From contig BPJM01000001.1 in assembly GCA_026004615.1 (NCBI GenBank), positions 631,482-695,481 of the forward strand: a stretch of DNA of 64,000 nt, written 5' to 3'. The position numbers and the translations under genes were made by a program. The notes below the pieces were generated by a model, which made no database searches, was not told the DNA's origin, and saw nothing but the letters and a program-made list of their open reading frames with translations. Shown here piece by piece: positions 36,795-45,692 of this stretch; the stretch's first letter is position 1, and every line of letters starts with the position of its first letter. Origin of the DNA: Planctomycetota bacterium (GTDB taxonomy: Bacteria; Planctomycetota; J058; J103).

Positions 36795-36888
36795 CGCGCG
36801 GCGGCCGCGGAGCCTGCTTTCCGCGCGACCGCCAGGGCGCGCGCAGGCGCAGGGCGCTGCCGGGGGGGCAAGGGGCGAAGCACCGCCG

Positions 36889-36924
36889 GAGCGGGCCGGC
36901 CGGGCAGCCGCAGCCGGCCCGCTC
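36889..36924 (+). terminator. GC hairpin after the giant lipoprotein gene
   Basis: Perfect 12-bp arms (36889-36900 and 36913-36924) with a 12-base loop, 95 bases after the stop. No T-run follows. Confidence 0.5.
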
Positions 36925-37065
36925 GCAGGGCGCCAGCCGGGGCCTGCCGCCCGCCCCGCCGCCGGGAAGCAAGCCAGGGCCTGCGCCCGGGCCCCCGCAC
37001 CGGCCCCCCGTTCGGCTCCGGCGGCCGGCGGCCGCCCGCCGGAGCCGCCCCGGCGTGCGGGCCAC

Positions 37066-37095
37066 GTTGACGCTGGTGCGCACGCCGCCTACGAT
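37066..37095 (+). promoter_or_regulatory. Promoter for the HEAT-repeat gene
   Basis: TTGACG (37066-37071) and TACGAT (37090-37095), 18-base spacing; matches 5/6 and 4/6. Transcription would begin near 37102, which rules out starts upstream of it and supports GTG 37133. Confidence 0.5.
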
Positions 37096-37132
37096 TGCCG
37101 TGGTCCGGTGGGCAGGGAGGGCCGGAGGCGGC

Positions 37133-39313
37133 GTGCGCACCAGCCAGCGGTTGCGCGGCGCGGCGGCTCGCGCGGCGGCACTCGCCGCGGTCTGGGGGCT
37201 GGCCCTGCTCGCGGCCGCCCGGGCCGACGAGCCCGCTCCGGCAGGGCCGGCCGTGCCGCCCCAGCACAGGCCCACCGCCGCGGGCGGCGCGGCCGGGCCC
37301 GAGGCCGGCGCGGCCCCCGCGCCGGAGCCGGCCGCGATCCAGGCGCTGATCGCAGAGCTCGGCGCCGATGCGTACGAGCAGCGCGAAGAGGCGACCCGCC
37401 GGCTGCTCGAGCTCGGTCCCGCCGCCCACCCCTGGCTGCGCGAGGCGCTGTCGCATCCGGACGCCGAGGTGCGCTACCGCGCCCGCTATATCCTGCGCGC
37501 CGATCTGCGCCAGGTGCTCGCCTGCCTCAGGCAGCTGGCGGCCCAGGGGCGAACCCTCGCCGGCGAGCCGGAGCACGAGCAGGCGTTCGCGCAACTGCTC
37601 GCCCTGGGCGAACGCGCGGTAGGCCCGCTGGTGCAGCTGTTGCGCGCGGAGCTGCTGCGGCGCGAGCCCGATTTGGGCTGGGCGGTGCTGATCCTGACGG
37701 CGCTGGAGCGGCTGGGCGAGCCGAGCGCGGTCGAGCCGCTCGCCGAGCTGCTCGCGCTCGATCTGCGCTCGCTGCACGAGCGGCTGGCGCACGCGCTGCG
37801 CAGCGGCGGGGCGGAGGCGGCGCTGGCCGCGGTCGGCGCGCGCGCGCGCGCGCCCGAGGCGGAGACCCGCCGCAATGCCGCCGTCGTACTGGGGCTGCTC
37901 GGCGATCCCGGAGCCGCGCGCCCGCTGGTGGCGCTGGTGGCCGATCCGCACCCCGGCGTCCGCATGGCGGCGCTCCAGGCCCTGGTGCGCACCCGCGCCC
38001 CCGAGGCTGTCCCTGCCGCCCGCCGCCTGCTCGCCGATCCGGACGCCGGGGTGCAGACCGCCGCCATCCTGGCGGCCGGGGCGCTGGGGCTCGCCGATGC
38101 CGCCCCCCGGATCCGCGAGGCGGCCCGCGCTGCCTCCCCGCGCGAGGAGGAGCTGCTGGTCGCGGCGGTCTCCGCGCTCGCCCGGCTGCGGGACACGCAG
38201 GCAGAGCCGCTGCTGCTGGAGCTGCTCGCGCGCCCCGGCACGCGCGTGCCGATCGCCGCGGCGGATGCGCTGGGCTGGTTCCGGGCGCGCGCGGCGGTGC
38301 CGGGCCTGGTGCGGCTGCTCGAGCGGCCCGAGCCCGCCCTGCAGGCGGCGGCGCTGCGCGCACTCGGGCGCATCGGGGATCCCGCCGCCTTCGAGGCGGT
38401 GACGGGGTATTACCGCCGGCGCGGCATCTACCGCCCGCTGGCGCTCGCCGCCATCGCGCGCTTCCGCACCCCGGAAGCGATCGCCTTCCTCGTGGAGCGC
38501 GCGCGCGCCACCGACGACGACACCGAGGTCCACATCGCCCTCGATGCCCTGGTGCATCGCGCGCCGGAGGCCGGCCTCGAGGTGGCGCTGTCGGCGCTGC
38601 GCCGGCGCGGCAGCACGCTGCGGGCGCGCGCGGCGCGGCTGCTCGGACGCGCCCCGGCGGCGGGGCGCGAGCGCGCGCTCGCCGCGCTGCGGGAGCTGCT
38701 GGAGGAGGAGCCGAGCGAGGAAGTGCGCCTGGCGGCGGTCGAGGCGCTGGGAACGCTCGGGGCGAGGGAACTCGCGGGCGAGCTGCAGGAGCGCCTGGAG
38801 CGCGAGCCGGCCGCGGTCCGCCGGCAGATCCTGCGCACGCTGGCGCAGCTGGGCCAACCCGAGGGGCTGGACGGCGAGATCGCCCGCCTCGAGGCGCACC
38901 TGCGCCGCCATCCCGACGATACCAGCGCCCGCGGCGAGCTGGGGCTCGACCTGCTCTACCGCGGCCGCTACGCGCAGGCGGAGCAACACCTGCGGGGGCT
39001 GCTGGAGAACGAGCCCCGCAACCGCATCGCCGCCTACAACCTGGCGTGTGCCCGCGCCCGCGCCGGGCGCGAGGAGGCGGCGCTTGCGGCGCTGGAGCAG
39101 GCGGTTACACTGGGCTTCCGCGACTGGCGGCACGCCGAAGCGGACCCCGACCTGGATGGCGTGCGCGCGGCGCCGGGCTACCGCCGGTTGCTCGCCCGCA
39201 TGCGCGGGCTCGGCCGCGGCGGGCCATACGCGCTCACGGTGCCCGACGGCCTGGAGGAGGGCGAGGAAGAGTGGGAGCTGCCGTGGGGCGAGCCGCCGGG
39301 CGAGGGCTTCTGA
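37133..39313 (+). CDS. Periplasmic HEAT-repeat protein with C-terminal TPRs
   Basis: A 726-residue exported protein: signal peptide (about 1-32), about 12-14 HEAT/PBS-lyase-type helical repeats (about 70-610, for example GDPGAARPLVALVADPHPGV), then a TPR segment (about 620-700) ending in DWRHAEADPDLDGVRAAPGY. The tail is acidic (EEGEEEWELPWGEPPGEGF). It is an interaction scaffold; no enzyme motif was seen. GTG 37133 has a GGAGGCG site and follows the promoter at 37066-37095. Two bases separate its stop from the start of the next gene, so the two are coupled. Confidence 0.82.
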   Translation: MRTSQRLRGAAARAAALAAVWGLALLAAARADEPAPAGPAVPPQHRPTAAGGAAGPEAGAAPAPEPAAIQALIAELGADAYEQREEATRRLLELGPAAHPWLREALSHPDAEVRYRARYILRADLRQVLACLRQLAAQGRTLAGEPEHEQAFAQLLALGERAVGPLVQLLRAELLRREPDLGWAVLILTALERLGEPSAVEPLAELLALDLRSLHERLAHALRSGGAEAALAAVGARARAPEAETRRNAAVVLGLLGDPGAARPLVALVADPHPGVRMAALQALVRTRAPEAVPAARRLLADPDAGVQTAAILAAGALGLADAAPRIREAARAASPREEELLVAAVSALARLRDTQAEPLLLELLARPGTRVPIAAADALGWFRARAAVPGLVRLLERPEPALQAAALRALGRIGDPAAFEAVTGYYRRRGIYRPLALAAIARFRTPEAIAFLVERARATDDDTEVHIALDALVHRAPEAGLEVALSALRRRGSTLRARAARLLGRAPAAGRERALAALRELLEEEPSEEVRLAAVEALGTLGARELAGELQERLEREPAAVRRQILRTLAQLGQPEGLDGEIARLEAHLRRHPDDTSARGELGLDLLYRGRYAQAEQHLRGLLENEPRNRIAAYNLACARARAGREEAALAALEQAVTLGFRDWRHAEADPDLDGVRAAPGYRRLLARMRGLGRGGPYALTVPDGLEEGEEEWELPWGEPPGEGF

Positions 39314-39315
39314 GC

Positions 39316-40047
39316 ATGAGGGGCGGGCGGCGGGCAGTGCGCGGCTCGGCGGCGAGGCTGGCGAGCGCGGCCCTGCTCGTCGCGTCGCTGGCTGCACCGG
39401 CAGTTGCAGCCGCAGCGGGCAGCGCCTCGCCGTGCCGCAGCGAGTTGGGGCCCGGGGGCTGGTCGCTGCCGGCGGAACTCGTGGATTCGGCCCGAGGCGC
39501 GCGCAGCTGGGGCGCCGGCGGCACGGTGCTGGCGATCGGCCTGGAGGACGTCGTCGAGATCGTCGATCTCGCCCGGAATGTCCGCCGGCGGGTGGCAGGC
39601 CACCAGCCGCTGGTGAGTCCCGATGGGACGTACGTGCTGGTGCGGCGCTGGGATGCCGAGGGGGGCTGCCGGCTGGTGGTGATCGAGGTCCAGAGCGGGC
39701 GCGAGCTGGGCCTGCCCGGCACGCTCCCGCCCGGCGAGCTGCCGCGCTGGTCGCCCGCCGGCGGCCGGCTGGCGGTGGCACTGCGGGTGGGTCGCGTGCC
39801 GGAGGTGTTCCTGCTCGAGCTCGACCGCACCGACGGGGTGCGGCTGCTGCGGCTGACCTTCCATGGCGGGGCCGCGCCGCGCTGGATCGTCGCCGGCAAG
39901 CGGCTGATCTACGAGGCCAGCGACGGGCAGGGCGGCGTGGTGCTGATCGAGCGCGACCAGCGCGGCACCGGAGCTGCCCGCGGGTTCTGGGAGCGGCGCG
40001 GCGCCGAGCCGCCGGCCCTGCCACCGCGCGGCGGTCCCATCGCCTGA
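39316..40047 (+). CDS. Exported TolB-like beta-propeller protein
   Basis: A 243-residue protein with a signal peptide (about 1-35) and repeated beta-blade features of the WD40/TolB type, for example GHQPLVSPDGTYVLVRRW and GELPRWSPAGGRLAVAL. It is shorter than typical full propellers (about 400 residues), so it has roughly four to five blades. The start ATG lies 2 bases after the HEAT gene stop, giving a two-gene unit of periplasmic scaffold proteins. No reaction can be assigned. Confidence 0.7.
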   Translation: MRGGRRAVRGSAARLASAALLVASLAAPAVAAAAGSASPCRSELGPGGWSLPAELVDSARGARSWGAGGTVLAIGLEDVVEIVDLARNVRRRVAGHQPLVSPDGTYVLVRRWDAEGGCRLVVIEVQSGRELGLPGTLPPGELPRWSPAGGRLAVALRVGRVPEVFLLELDRTDGVRLLRLTFHGGAAPRWIVAGKRLIYEASDGQGGVVLIERDQRGTGAARGFWERRGAEPPALPPRGGPIA

Positions 40048-40352
40048 GGCAGGCGGCAGCCGCGGCCCGTCCCCCACCGCGCTCCCCGCTCGCGCCGCAC
40101 CGGCACACCGGGCTGCGCCAGCGCACCGCGCCCGCGCGCTGGGCAGCACAGGCGAAGTGCCGGGCGGCCGGCGCCCCCCGCGCGGGGCCCCGGTCCGTCC
40201 GCTCGAGCCGCCGGGCCGCGCGCGGGAGGAGGCCGGGTCAGCGCGGCGCTCGGCCGCCGGCCTGCCGCATTGACCCGGCGGACCACGGCTGTTAGAATCC
40301 CGCCCCTTGCATCCCGGGCCACGGACGGGGCGCCCGGGGCGCGCGAACCGGT
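40048..40352. other. Intergenic region upstream of tRNA-Gln
   Basis: About 305 bases. The only supported element is the strong promoter at 40270-40298; the rest is GC-rich without a supported gene. Confidence 0.6.
40270..40298 (+). promoter_or_regulatory. Strong sigma70-type promoter for tRNA-Gln
   Basis: TTGACC (40270-40275) and TAGAAT (40293-40298) with the ideal 17-base spacing; 5/6 match at both hexamers. It lies 55 bases upstream of the tRNA and may also serve glmU-prs. Confidence 0.75.
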
Positions 40353-40427
40353 TACCCGGTGGTGTAACTGGTAACACTAGAGGTTTTGGTCCTCTCGTTC
40401 CAGGTTCGAATCCTGGCCGGGTAACCA
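40353..40427 (+). tRNA. tRNA-Gln (anticodon UUG), CCA encoded
   Basis: A 75-base cloverleaf: acceptor TACCCGG/CCGGGTA, D stem GTGT/ACAC with loop AACTGGTA, anticodon stem AGAGG/CCTCT with loop TTTTGGT (anticodon TTG), T stem CCAGG/CCTGG with loop TTCGAAT, discriminator A and encoded CCA. The U1-A72 pair is typical of glutamine tRNAs. The three 5' leader bases can also pair with the CCA region. Confidence 0.95.
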
Positions 40428-40564
40428 ACTGGCGGCAGGGCCGGGGGCCGCTTGCCGCCGGCTGGCCGACCCGGTGGAACACGGCCGGCCGCAGCAGACG
40501 GGACCGAGCCGATGGTAGGCGCGGCGCGGGCGCGCGCGCGTCGAGAGCAGGCGAGGTACACGCG

Positions 40565-41932
40565 GTGACGGACACGGCGCCCTCCTCCGGGCGTGCGGGC
40601 GCGGTGGTGCTGGCCGGCGGCAGCGGCACGCGCATGCCGCCGGGCGGACCGCCCAAGGTGTTGCGCTCGCTGCTCGGCAAGCCGCTCGTGGAGCACGTGC
40701 TCGACGCGATCGCCGCCGCCGGGCTCGGCGGGCCGGTCGTGGTCGTGGTCCCGGCCGGCGATCCCGGCATCGCGCGGGCGCTGGCCGCCCGCAACCCCGC
40801 CCCGGTGTTCGCCGCGCAGCCCCGGCCCGACGGCACCGCCGGCGCGCTCGCCGCGGCGGAGCACGCGCTCGCGGAGGCGGCCGGTGCCGCAGGCGCCCCG
40901 CCGCCGGACACGGTGCTGGTGCTCTGCGGCGATGCGCCGCTGGTGCGCCCCGCGACGCTCGGACGGCTGCTCGCCCACCACCGCCAGCGGGCCGCCGCCG
41001 CCACGGTGCTGACCGCGCGGCTGCGCGAGCCCGGTGGCTACGGCCGCATCGTGCGCGGACCCCGCGGAGAGCTGCTCCGCATCGTCGAGGAGCCGGAGTG
41101 CAGCCCCGCCGAGCGCGCCATCGAGGAGGTCAACGCCGGGGTCTTCGCGCTCGCTACCGAGGGGCTGTGGACCGCACTGGCCTCGCTGCCCGCGACCCAC
41201 GCCAAGGGGGAACGCTACCTGACCGATCTGGTGGCGCTGCTCGCCGCGCGCGGGCAGCGGCTGGAGGCGCTGCTGGCCGACGACCCGAGCGAGGCGCTCG
41301 GCGTCAACACGCTCGCCGACCTGGCGGCCGCCGGGGCGGTGCTTCGCCGCCGCCACGTCGAGCAGCTGCTCGCCGCCGGGGTCGAGATTCCGTGGCCGGA
41401 CGCGGTCTGGATCGAGGCCGACGTCACGGTCGCGCCCGGGGCCCGCATCGAGCCGTTCACGGTGCTGCGCCGGGGGGTGCGGGTGGGACCGGGCGCCGTC
41501 GTCGGGCCGTTCGCGCACCTGGGGCCGGGCGCGGTGCTGCAGGAGCGGGCCGAGGTCGGCAACTTCGTCGAGGTCAAGCGGACGCTGCTCGGCGCCGGCG
41601 CCAAGGCGAAGCACCTCGCCTACCTCGGCGACGGCACGGTCGGCGCGGGAGCGAACATCGGCGCCGGCACCATCTTCTGCAACTACGACGGCCGGCACAA
41701 GCACCCCACCGTCGTCGGCGCCGGCGCGCAGATCGGCTCCGGCACGCTCCTGGTGGCGCCGGTGGAGGTGGGCGCCGGGGCGCGGACCGGCGCGGGGGCG
41801 GTGGTCACCCGCGGCCGCCGGATCCCCGAGGGCGAGACGTGGGTTGGGGTGCCGGCCGCCCCCCTCCGCCGGCCGGCAGGCGCGAGCGGGGCTGCAGGCG
41901 GAGGCGAGCGAGGCGAGGAGAGACCGGCATGA
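40565..41932 (+). CDS. glmU: Bifunctional GlmU, UDP-GlcNAc pyrophosphorylase / GlcN-1-P acetyltransferase
   Basis: A 455-residue enzyme that makes UDP-N-acetylglucosamine for peptidoglycan and lipid A. The N-terminal nucleotidyltransferase has LAGGSGTRMPPGGPPKVL (a slightly unusual loop), DGTAGALAAAEHAL and VLCGDAPLV. The C-terminal left-handed beta-helix (about 245-430) has the catalytic-His region AKHLAYLGDG and NIGAGTIFCNYDG. GTG 40565 is the only in-frame start that gives the family N-terminus. Its stop overlaps the prs start in an ATGA junction. It lies 138 bases after tRNA-Gln. Confidence 0.93.
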   Translation: MTDTAPSSGRAGAVVLAGGSGTRMPPGGPPKVLRSLLGKPLVEHVLDAIAAAGLGGPVVVVVPAGDPGIARALAARNPAPVFAAQPRPDGTAGALAAAEHALAEAAGAAGAPPPDTVLVLCGDAPLVRPATLGRLLAHHRQRAAAATVLTARLREPGGYGRIVRGPRGELLRIVEEPECSPAERAIEEVNAGVFALATEGLWTALASLPATHAKGERYLTDLVALLAARGQRLEALLADDPSEALGVNTLADLAAAGAVLRRRHVEQLLAAGVEIPWPDAVWIEADVTVAPGARIEPFTVLRRGVRVGPGAVVGPFAHLGPGAVLQERAEVGNFVEVKRTLLGAGAKAKHLAYLGDGTVGAGANIGAGTIFCNYDGRHKHPTVVGAGAQIGSGTLLVAPVEVGAGARTGAGAVVTRGRRIPEGETWVGVPAAPLRRPAGASGAAGGGERGEERPA

Positions 41933-42897
41933 AACCGAACGACCTGGTCGTCATCACCGGCAACGCGCATCCCCGCCTCGCGCGCGCGGTCACCGATTCC
42001 ATCGGGATCGAGCTGGGCGAGGTGCGCTGCGGCCGCTTTCCGGATGGCGAGATCGAGGTCAAGGTGCTGTGCGACGTGCGCGGCTCGGACTGCTTCGTCG
42101 TGCAGCCGACCTGCCATCCGGTCAACGACAACCTGATGGAGCTGCTGGTCCTGATCGACTGCCTCAAGCGCGCTTCCGCCCGCCGCATCACGGCGGTGAT
42201 CCCGTATTTCGGCTATGCGCGGCAGGATCGCAAGGATGAGGGCCGGGTGCCGATCACGGCGAAGCTGGTCGCCAACCTGCTCGAGCGCGCCGGCGCCCAC
42301 CGCGTGCTCACGCTCGATCTGCACGCGCCGCAGATCCAGGGGTTCTTCGACATCCCGGTCGACCACCTGTACGCCTCCCCGGTGCTCGGCACGTATCTGC
42401 GACAGCTCCAGATCGAGAACCTGGTGGTCGCCTCGCCCGACGTGGGCGGCTCCAAGATGGCGTGGAGCTATGCGAAACTGCTCGGCGGGCGCTTCGCGAT
42501 GGTCGAGAAGCGGCGCGTTTCGGCCGAGGAGACCCAGGTCCAGTTCGTGATCGGCGATGTGAAGGGATGCAATGTGGTATTGGTCGATGACATGATCTCG
42601 ACCGGGGGCTCGATCGTCGAGGCGGCGTGCGTGCTCAAGGACAAGGGCGCCAACGAGGTCTACATCTGTGCGACCCATCCGGTGCTGGCGGGCAACGCGG
42701 TGGCGAAGTTGTGCGAGGCGCCGGTCAAGCAGGTGATCCTCACCGACTCCATCCCGACGGAGGGCAAGATCCAGGATCCGCGCTTTCACATCTGCAGCGT
42801 AGCACCGCTGCTCGGCGAGGCGATCCGGCGGATTCACCGCCACGAGAGCATCAGTTCGTTGTTCCGCGGCAGCGCGCGTGGGATGCGCGGGGTGTAA
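41929..42897 (+). CDS. prs: Ribose-phosphate pyrophosphokinase (PRPP synthetase)
   Basis: A 322-residue class I enzyme making PRPP from ribose-5-phosphate and ATP for nucleotide, His and Trp synthesis. Family features are RFPDGEIEVKV, GYARQDRK, the metal-binding LDLHAPQIQGFF and the PRPP loop VVLVDDMISTGGS. Starts at ATG 41929, overlapping the glmU stop by four bases, so the pair is translationally coupled; this gene order is common. Confidence 0.96.
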   Translation: MKPNDLVVITGNAHPRLARAVTDSIGIELGEVRCGRFPDGEIEVKVLCDVRGSDCFVVQPTCHPVNDNLMELLVLIDCLKRASARRITAVIPYFGYARQDRKDEGRVPITAKLVANLLERAGAHRVLTLDLHAPQIQGFFDIPVDHLYASPVLGTYLRQLQIENLVVASPDVGGSKMAWSYAKLLGGRFAMVEKRRVSAEETQVQFVIGDVKGCNVVLVDDMISTGGSIVEAACVLKDKGANEVYICATHPVLAGNAVAKLCEAPVKQVILTDSIPTEGKIQDPRFHICSVAPLLGEAIRRIHRHESISSLFRGSARGMRGV

Positions 42898-43002
42898 CGA
42901 GCGGCGGAAACCCTGGCGGCGGGCGGCGGCACAGCTCGCCGCGGGCAAGCAAGAAGGGGGAGCGCGCGGCGCTCCCCGCGAGAGCAGGAGCTGAGGACGA
43001 CG

Positions 43003-43656
43003 ATGGCAGAAGTGTACACGCTGGAGGCGGCGCTCCGCGATCAGCTGGGAAGCGCCCACAGCCGGCGGCTGCGGCGCGCCGGGCGCGTGCCGGCGGTGCT
43101 CTACGGCAAGAAGCAGGACAACCTGCACCTGAGCCTCGACGCGGCGCGCTTCGCGGACGCGCTGCGGCACCACACCCGCATCCTCGCGGTGGCACTGCCC
43201 GACGGCCGCACCGAGCAGGCGGTGATCAAGGAGGTGCAGTGGGACGAACTCACCGATCAGGTGCTGCACGTCGACCTGGCGCGGGTCGACCTCAAGGAGC
43301 GGATCGAGGTCGAGGTCGACCTCCGGTTCGTCGGCGAGTCCAGAGGGGTGGCGCAGGGAGGTACGCTCGAGGTGCAGCTGCACGCGCTCACCATCGAGTG
43401 CGAGGCGGGTGCGATCCCCGACGAGATCCGCGTCGATGTGAGCGGGCTCGGCCTGGATGAAGAGCTGCGGGTGCGCGATCTGGTGCTGCCGCCCGGCGTC
43501 GAGGTGCTGCACGAAGCCGACGAGCTGGTCTGCAGCGTCAGCCCGCCGCGCGCCGCCGAGGAAGAGGAGGCCGCCGCGGCCGCCACGCCGCCCCAGGCTG
43601 CCGGTGCGGAGCCGGAGCTGATCACCCGGCCCAAGCGGGAGGAGGAAGAGGACTAG
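43003..43656 (+). CDS. rplY: 50S ribosomal protein L25 / Ctc, long form
   Basis: A 217-residue L25 of the long CTC type that binds 5S rRNA. N-terminal L25 domain (1-95: RRLRRAGRVPAVLYGKKQDN) plus a C-terminal TL5/CTC domain (100-190), then an acidic tail. Start ATG follows GAGCTGAGGACGACG. 21 bases separate it from pth. Confidence 0.94.
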   Translation: MAEVYTLEAALRDQLGSAHSRRLRRAGRVPAVLYGKKQDNLHLSLDAARFADALRHHTRILAVALPDGRTEQAVIKEVQWDELTDQVLHVDLARVDLKERIEVEVDLRFVGESRGVAQGGTLEVQLHALTIECEAGAIPDEIRVDVSGLGLDEELRVRDLVLPPGVEVLHEADELVCSVSPPRAAEEEEAAAAATPPQAAGAEPELITRPKREEEED

Positions 43657-43677
43657 ACGGCCGGGCAGAGCGCGGCC

Positions 43678-44253
43678 ATGGCCCGGCTGGTGGTGGGTCT
43701 GGGCAACCCCGGGCGGCGCTACGCGCGCACGCGACACAACGTGGGCTTTCGCGTCCTCGAGCGGCTGGCGGAGCGTTGGGGGGTCGCGCTGGCGCGGCGT
43801 CGTTTCGAGGGGCTGTACGCGGTGGCGGCGACCCCACAGGGCCAGGTAGTGCTGCTGGCCCCCCAGACCTACATGAACGAGTCGGGACGGGCGGTGGCGG
43901 CGTACGCGCGCTACTACAAGGTGGAGCCGGCGCAGACGCTGGTCGTGAGTGACGACATCGCGCTGCCGTTCGGTACCTTGCGGCTACGCGCGGCGGGCTC
44001 GGCAGGCGGGCAGAAGGGGCTCGCCTCGGTGATCGCCGCGCTCGGGACCGAGGCCTTTCCGCGGTTGCGGATCGGCATCGGCGCGCCGCCGCCCCCGATG
44101 GAGGCGGCCGATTATGTGCTGGCGCCGTTCGCCGAGGAAGAGGAACGACTGCTCCCGGAGGTCATCGAGCGAGCGGCGGACTGCGTGCAGTGCTGGCTCG
44201 CCGAAGGGATCGACAGGGCGATGAGCCGCTTCAACGCGGCGCCGCCGGCCTGA
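43678..44253 (+). CDS. pth: Peptidyl-tRNA hydrolase
   Basis: A 191-residue Pth that frees peptides from stalled peptidyl-tRNA. Family features: VGLGNPGRRYARTRHNVGF with the catalytic His near residue 22, PQTYMNESGRAV and VSDDIALPFGTLRLRAAGSA followed by GGQKGL. It sits between rplY and rpsF, a common arrangement. Confidence 0.96.
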   Translation: MARLVVGLGNPGRRYARTRHNVGFRVLERLAERWGVALARRRFEGLYAVAATPQGQVVLLAPQTYMNESGRAVAAYARYYKVEPAQTLVVSDDIALPFGTLRLRAAGSAGGQKGLASVIAALGTEAFPRLRIGIGAPPPPMEAADYVLAPFAEEEERLLPEVIERAADCVQCWLAEGIDRAMSRFNAAPPA

Positions 44254-44407
44254 GCGGCCGGGGTCGAAGGCGGGATCCGCTGGGCAGCGGCCGGCGGCGG
44301 ATCCATGGCTGGCGATCTGCGAGGGGTCGGCCGCGAGGAGCGATCGGGCGTCGGGGCGGCACGGTGCCGCCTGGCGCACGGCTCCAGGATCGAGGAGAAC
44401 GGAGACC

Positions 44408-44816
44408 ATGGCAAGGCGGCTCTACGAGGGCCTGTTCCTGTTCGACAGCGCGCTCGCGGCCAAGGACGCCGAGCGGCCCGAGCAGGTGTTGCGCGAGCTG
44501 TTCGCCAAGCATGGGGTCGAGGTCGAGTCCCTGCAGAAGTGGGGACGACCGGCGGCTCGCCTACGAGATCGACCACGTCAAGCGGGGAACCTACTACCTC
44601 GGGGTGCTGCGGATCGAGCCGCAGGCGGTGCAGGGGCTCAGGCGCGACCTGGAGTACTCCACCGAGGTGCTGCGCTATCTCTTGCTCCAGGACGACAAGC
44701 TCCTCGAGCGCATCGAGGAGCGCAAGCTGCTGGCTGAGAAGCGGGCGAAGGAGCAGGCGCACACCGGGCGCCGCGGCGCCGGTGCCGGGCGCGGCGAGCG
44801 CGCGCGGCGCCGCTGA
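44408..44816 (+). pseudogene. rpsF: 30S ribosomal protein S6 (rpsF), single frameshift
   Basis: S6 is a 16S rRNA-binding protein that partners S18. The frame starting at ATG 44408 gives RRLYEGLFLFDSALAAKDAERP-type sequence up to ESLQKW at about 44542; from about 44543 the S6 sequence continues in a different frame as DDRRLAYEIDHVKRGTYYLG and ends at 44816. One extra base (or two missing) in the G-run after TGG explains this. The gene is essential and the next gene is its partner rpsR, so a sequencing or assembly error is the simplest reading. The repaired protein would be about 136 residues with a basic tail. Confidence 0.88.
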
Positions 44817-44860
44817 GCGGCCCGCTGCCGAGGGCGGAATAGACCAGGAAAGGACGGAGC

Positions 44861-45085
44861 ATGGCTCGGATTGCGGTCTACGGGCGGGAAACCCGTTGTC
44901 GGTTCTGCCGCGACAAGGTTTCGGAGATCGATTACAAGGACGTCTACGCCCTGCAGAAACTGGTCACCGGACAGGGCAAGCTGTTCTCCCGCAAGCGTTC
45001 GGGCAACTGCGCCAAGCACCAGCGGCAGCTCAGCCGCGCGGTCAAGCGCGCCCGTTTCATGGCGCTCATGTCCTACGTGGAGTGA
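44861..45085 (+). CDS. rpsR: 30S ribosomal protein S18 (zinc-binding form)
   Basis: A 74-residue S18: CRFCRDK and NCAKHQ give a CxxC...CxxH zinc-type motif (the C+ form), with DYKDVYALQKLVT and SRAVKRARFMALM as family sequence. ATG 44861 follows AGGAAAGGACGGAGC. No ssb gene lies between rpsF and rpsR. rplI begins 7 bases after the stop. Confidence 0.96.
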   Translation: MARIAVYGRETRCRFCRDKVSEIDYKDVYALQKLVTGQGKLFSRKRSGNCAKHQRQLSRAVKRARFMALMSYVE

Positions 45086-45092
45086 CGATGCG

Positions 45093-45554
45093 ATGCGATT
45101 GCTGCTGCAAGAGCCGGTGCCGGGGCTCGGCGAGATCGGGGACGTGGTGGACGTGCGGCCGGGCTATGCCCGCAACTATCTGTTGCCGGGCGGCTTCGCC
45201 GTCGCGGTGACCCCGGACAATCTGATCGCCGTCGAGAAGCGGCGCCAGAAGCGACTCGCCGAGGAGCGGGCACGCAAGGAAGAGCTGGCGCGGCTGGCCG
45301 CCACGCTCGCCGAGCGCTCGGTCACCATCCGCGCGCGGGCCACGGGCGAGGAGGGTAAGCTGTACGGCTCGGTCGGCGCGGTCGAGATCGCCGAGGCGTT
45401 CCGCGCCGAGGGGGTGCCGCTCCACCCCAACATGGTGCTGCTGGAGGAGCCGATCAAGCAGCTCGGGGTCTACGAGGTCCCCCTCCGGCTGCACAAGGAA
45501 CTCGAGCCCGTCACCACGAAGGTGTGGGTGGTGGAGCTCAAGGAAGAGGCATAG
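45093..45554 (+). CDS. rplI: 50S ribosomal protein L9
   Basis: A 153-residue L9 with the N-terminal rRNA-binding domain (GLGEIGDVVDVRPGYARNYL, followed by LPGG), the long connecting helix rich in Arg/Glu and the C-terminal domain (EEGKLYGSVGAVEIAEAF). Start ATG 45093 was chosen to give the family N-terminus MRLLLQE. Confidence 0.96.
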   Translation: MRLLLQEPVPGLGEIGDVVDVRPGYARNYLLPGGFAVAVTPDNLIAVEKRRQKRLAEERARKEELARLAATLAERSVTIRARATGEEGKLYGSVGAVEIAEAFRAEGVPLHPNMVLLEEPIKQLGVYEVPLRLHKELEPVTTKVWVVELKEEA

Positions 45555-45692
45555 TCCGTCCCGCCGGGGGGCGGGCCGCCTCGGCGGCCCGCCTTCCGGC
45601 GGGCGCGTGGGCGAGCACCGCCGCCCCTGGCCGCCACCCCCGCCGGTGCGGGCCGCTTCGCGCCGGGGCAATCCCCTGTCCGAGGTTGCGCC

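Larger units (their letters stand above)
36795..37132. other. Intergenic region with terminator hairpin and promoter
   Basis: About 340 bases. It holds a 12-bp hairpin at 36889-36924 after the giant lipoprotein gene and a promoter at 37066-37095 for the HEAT gene. No gene is supported between them. Confidence 0.55.

Noticed and set aside
36841..37055. Possible N-terminal extension of the HEAT protein from ATG 37055
   Set aside because: It would start upstream of the likely promoter and add an unrelated leader. GTG 37133 has a ribosome site and begins a signal peptide.
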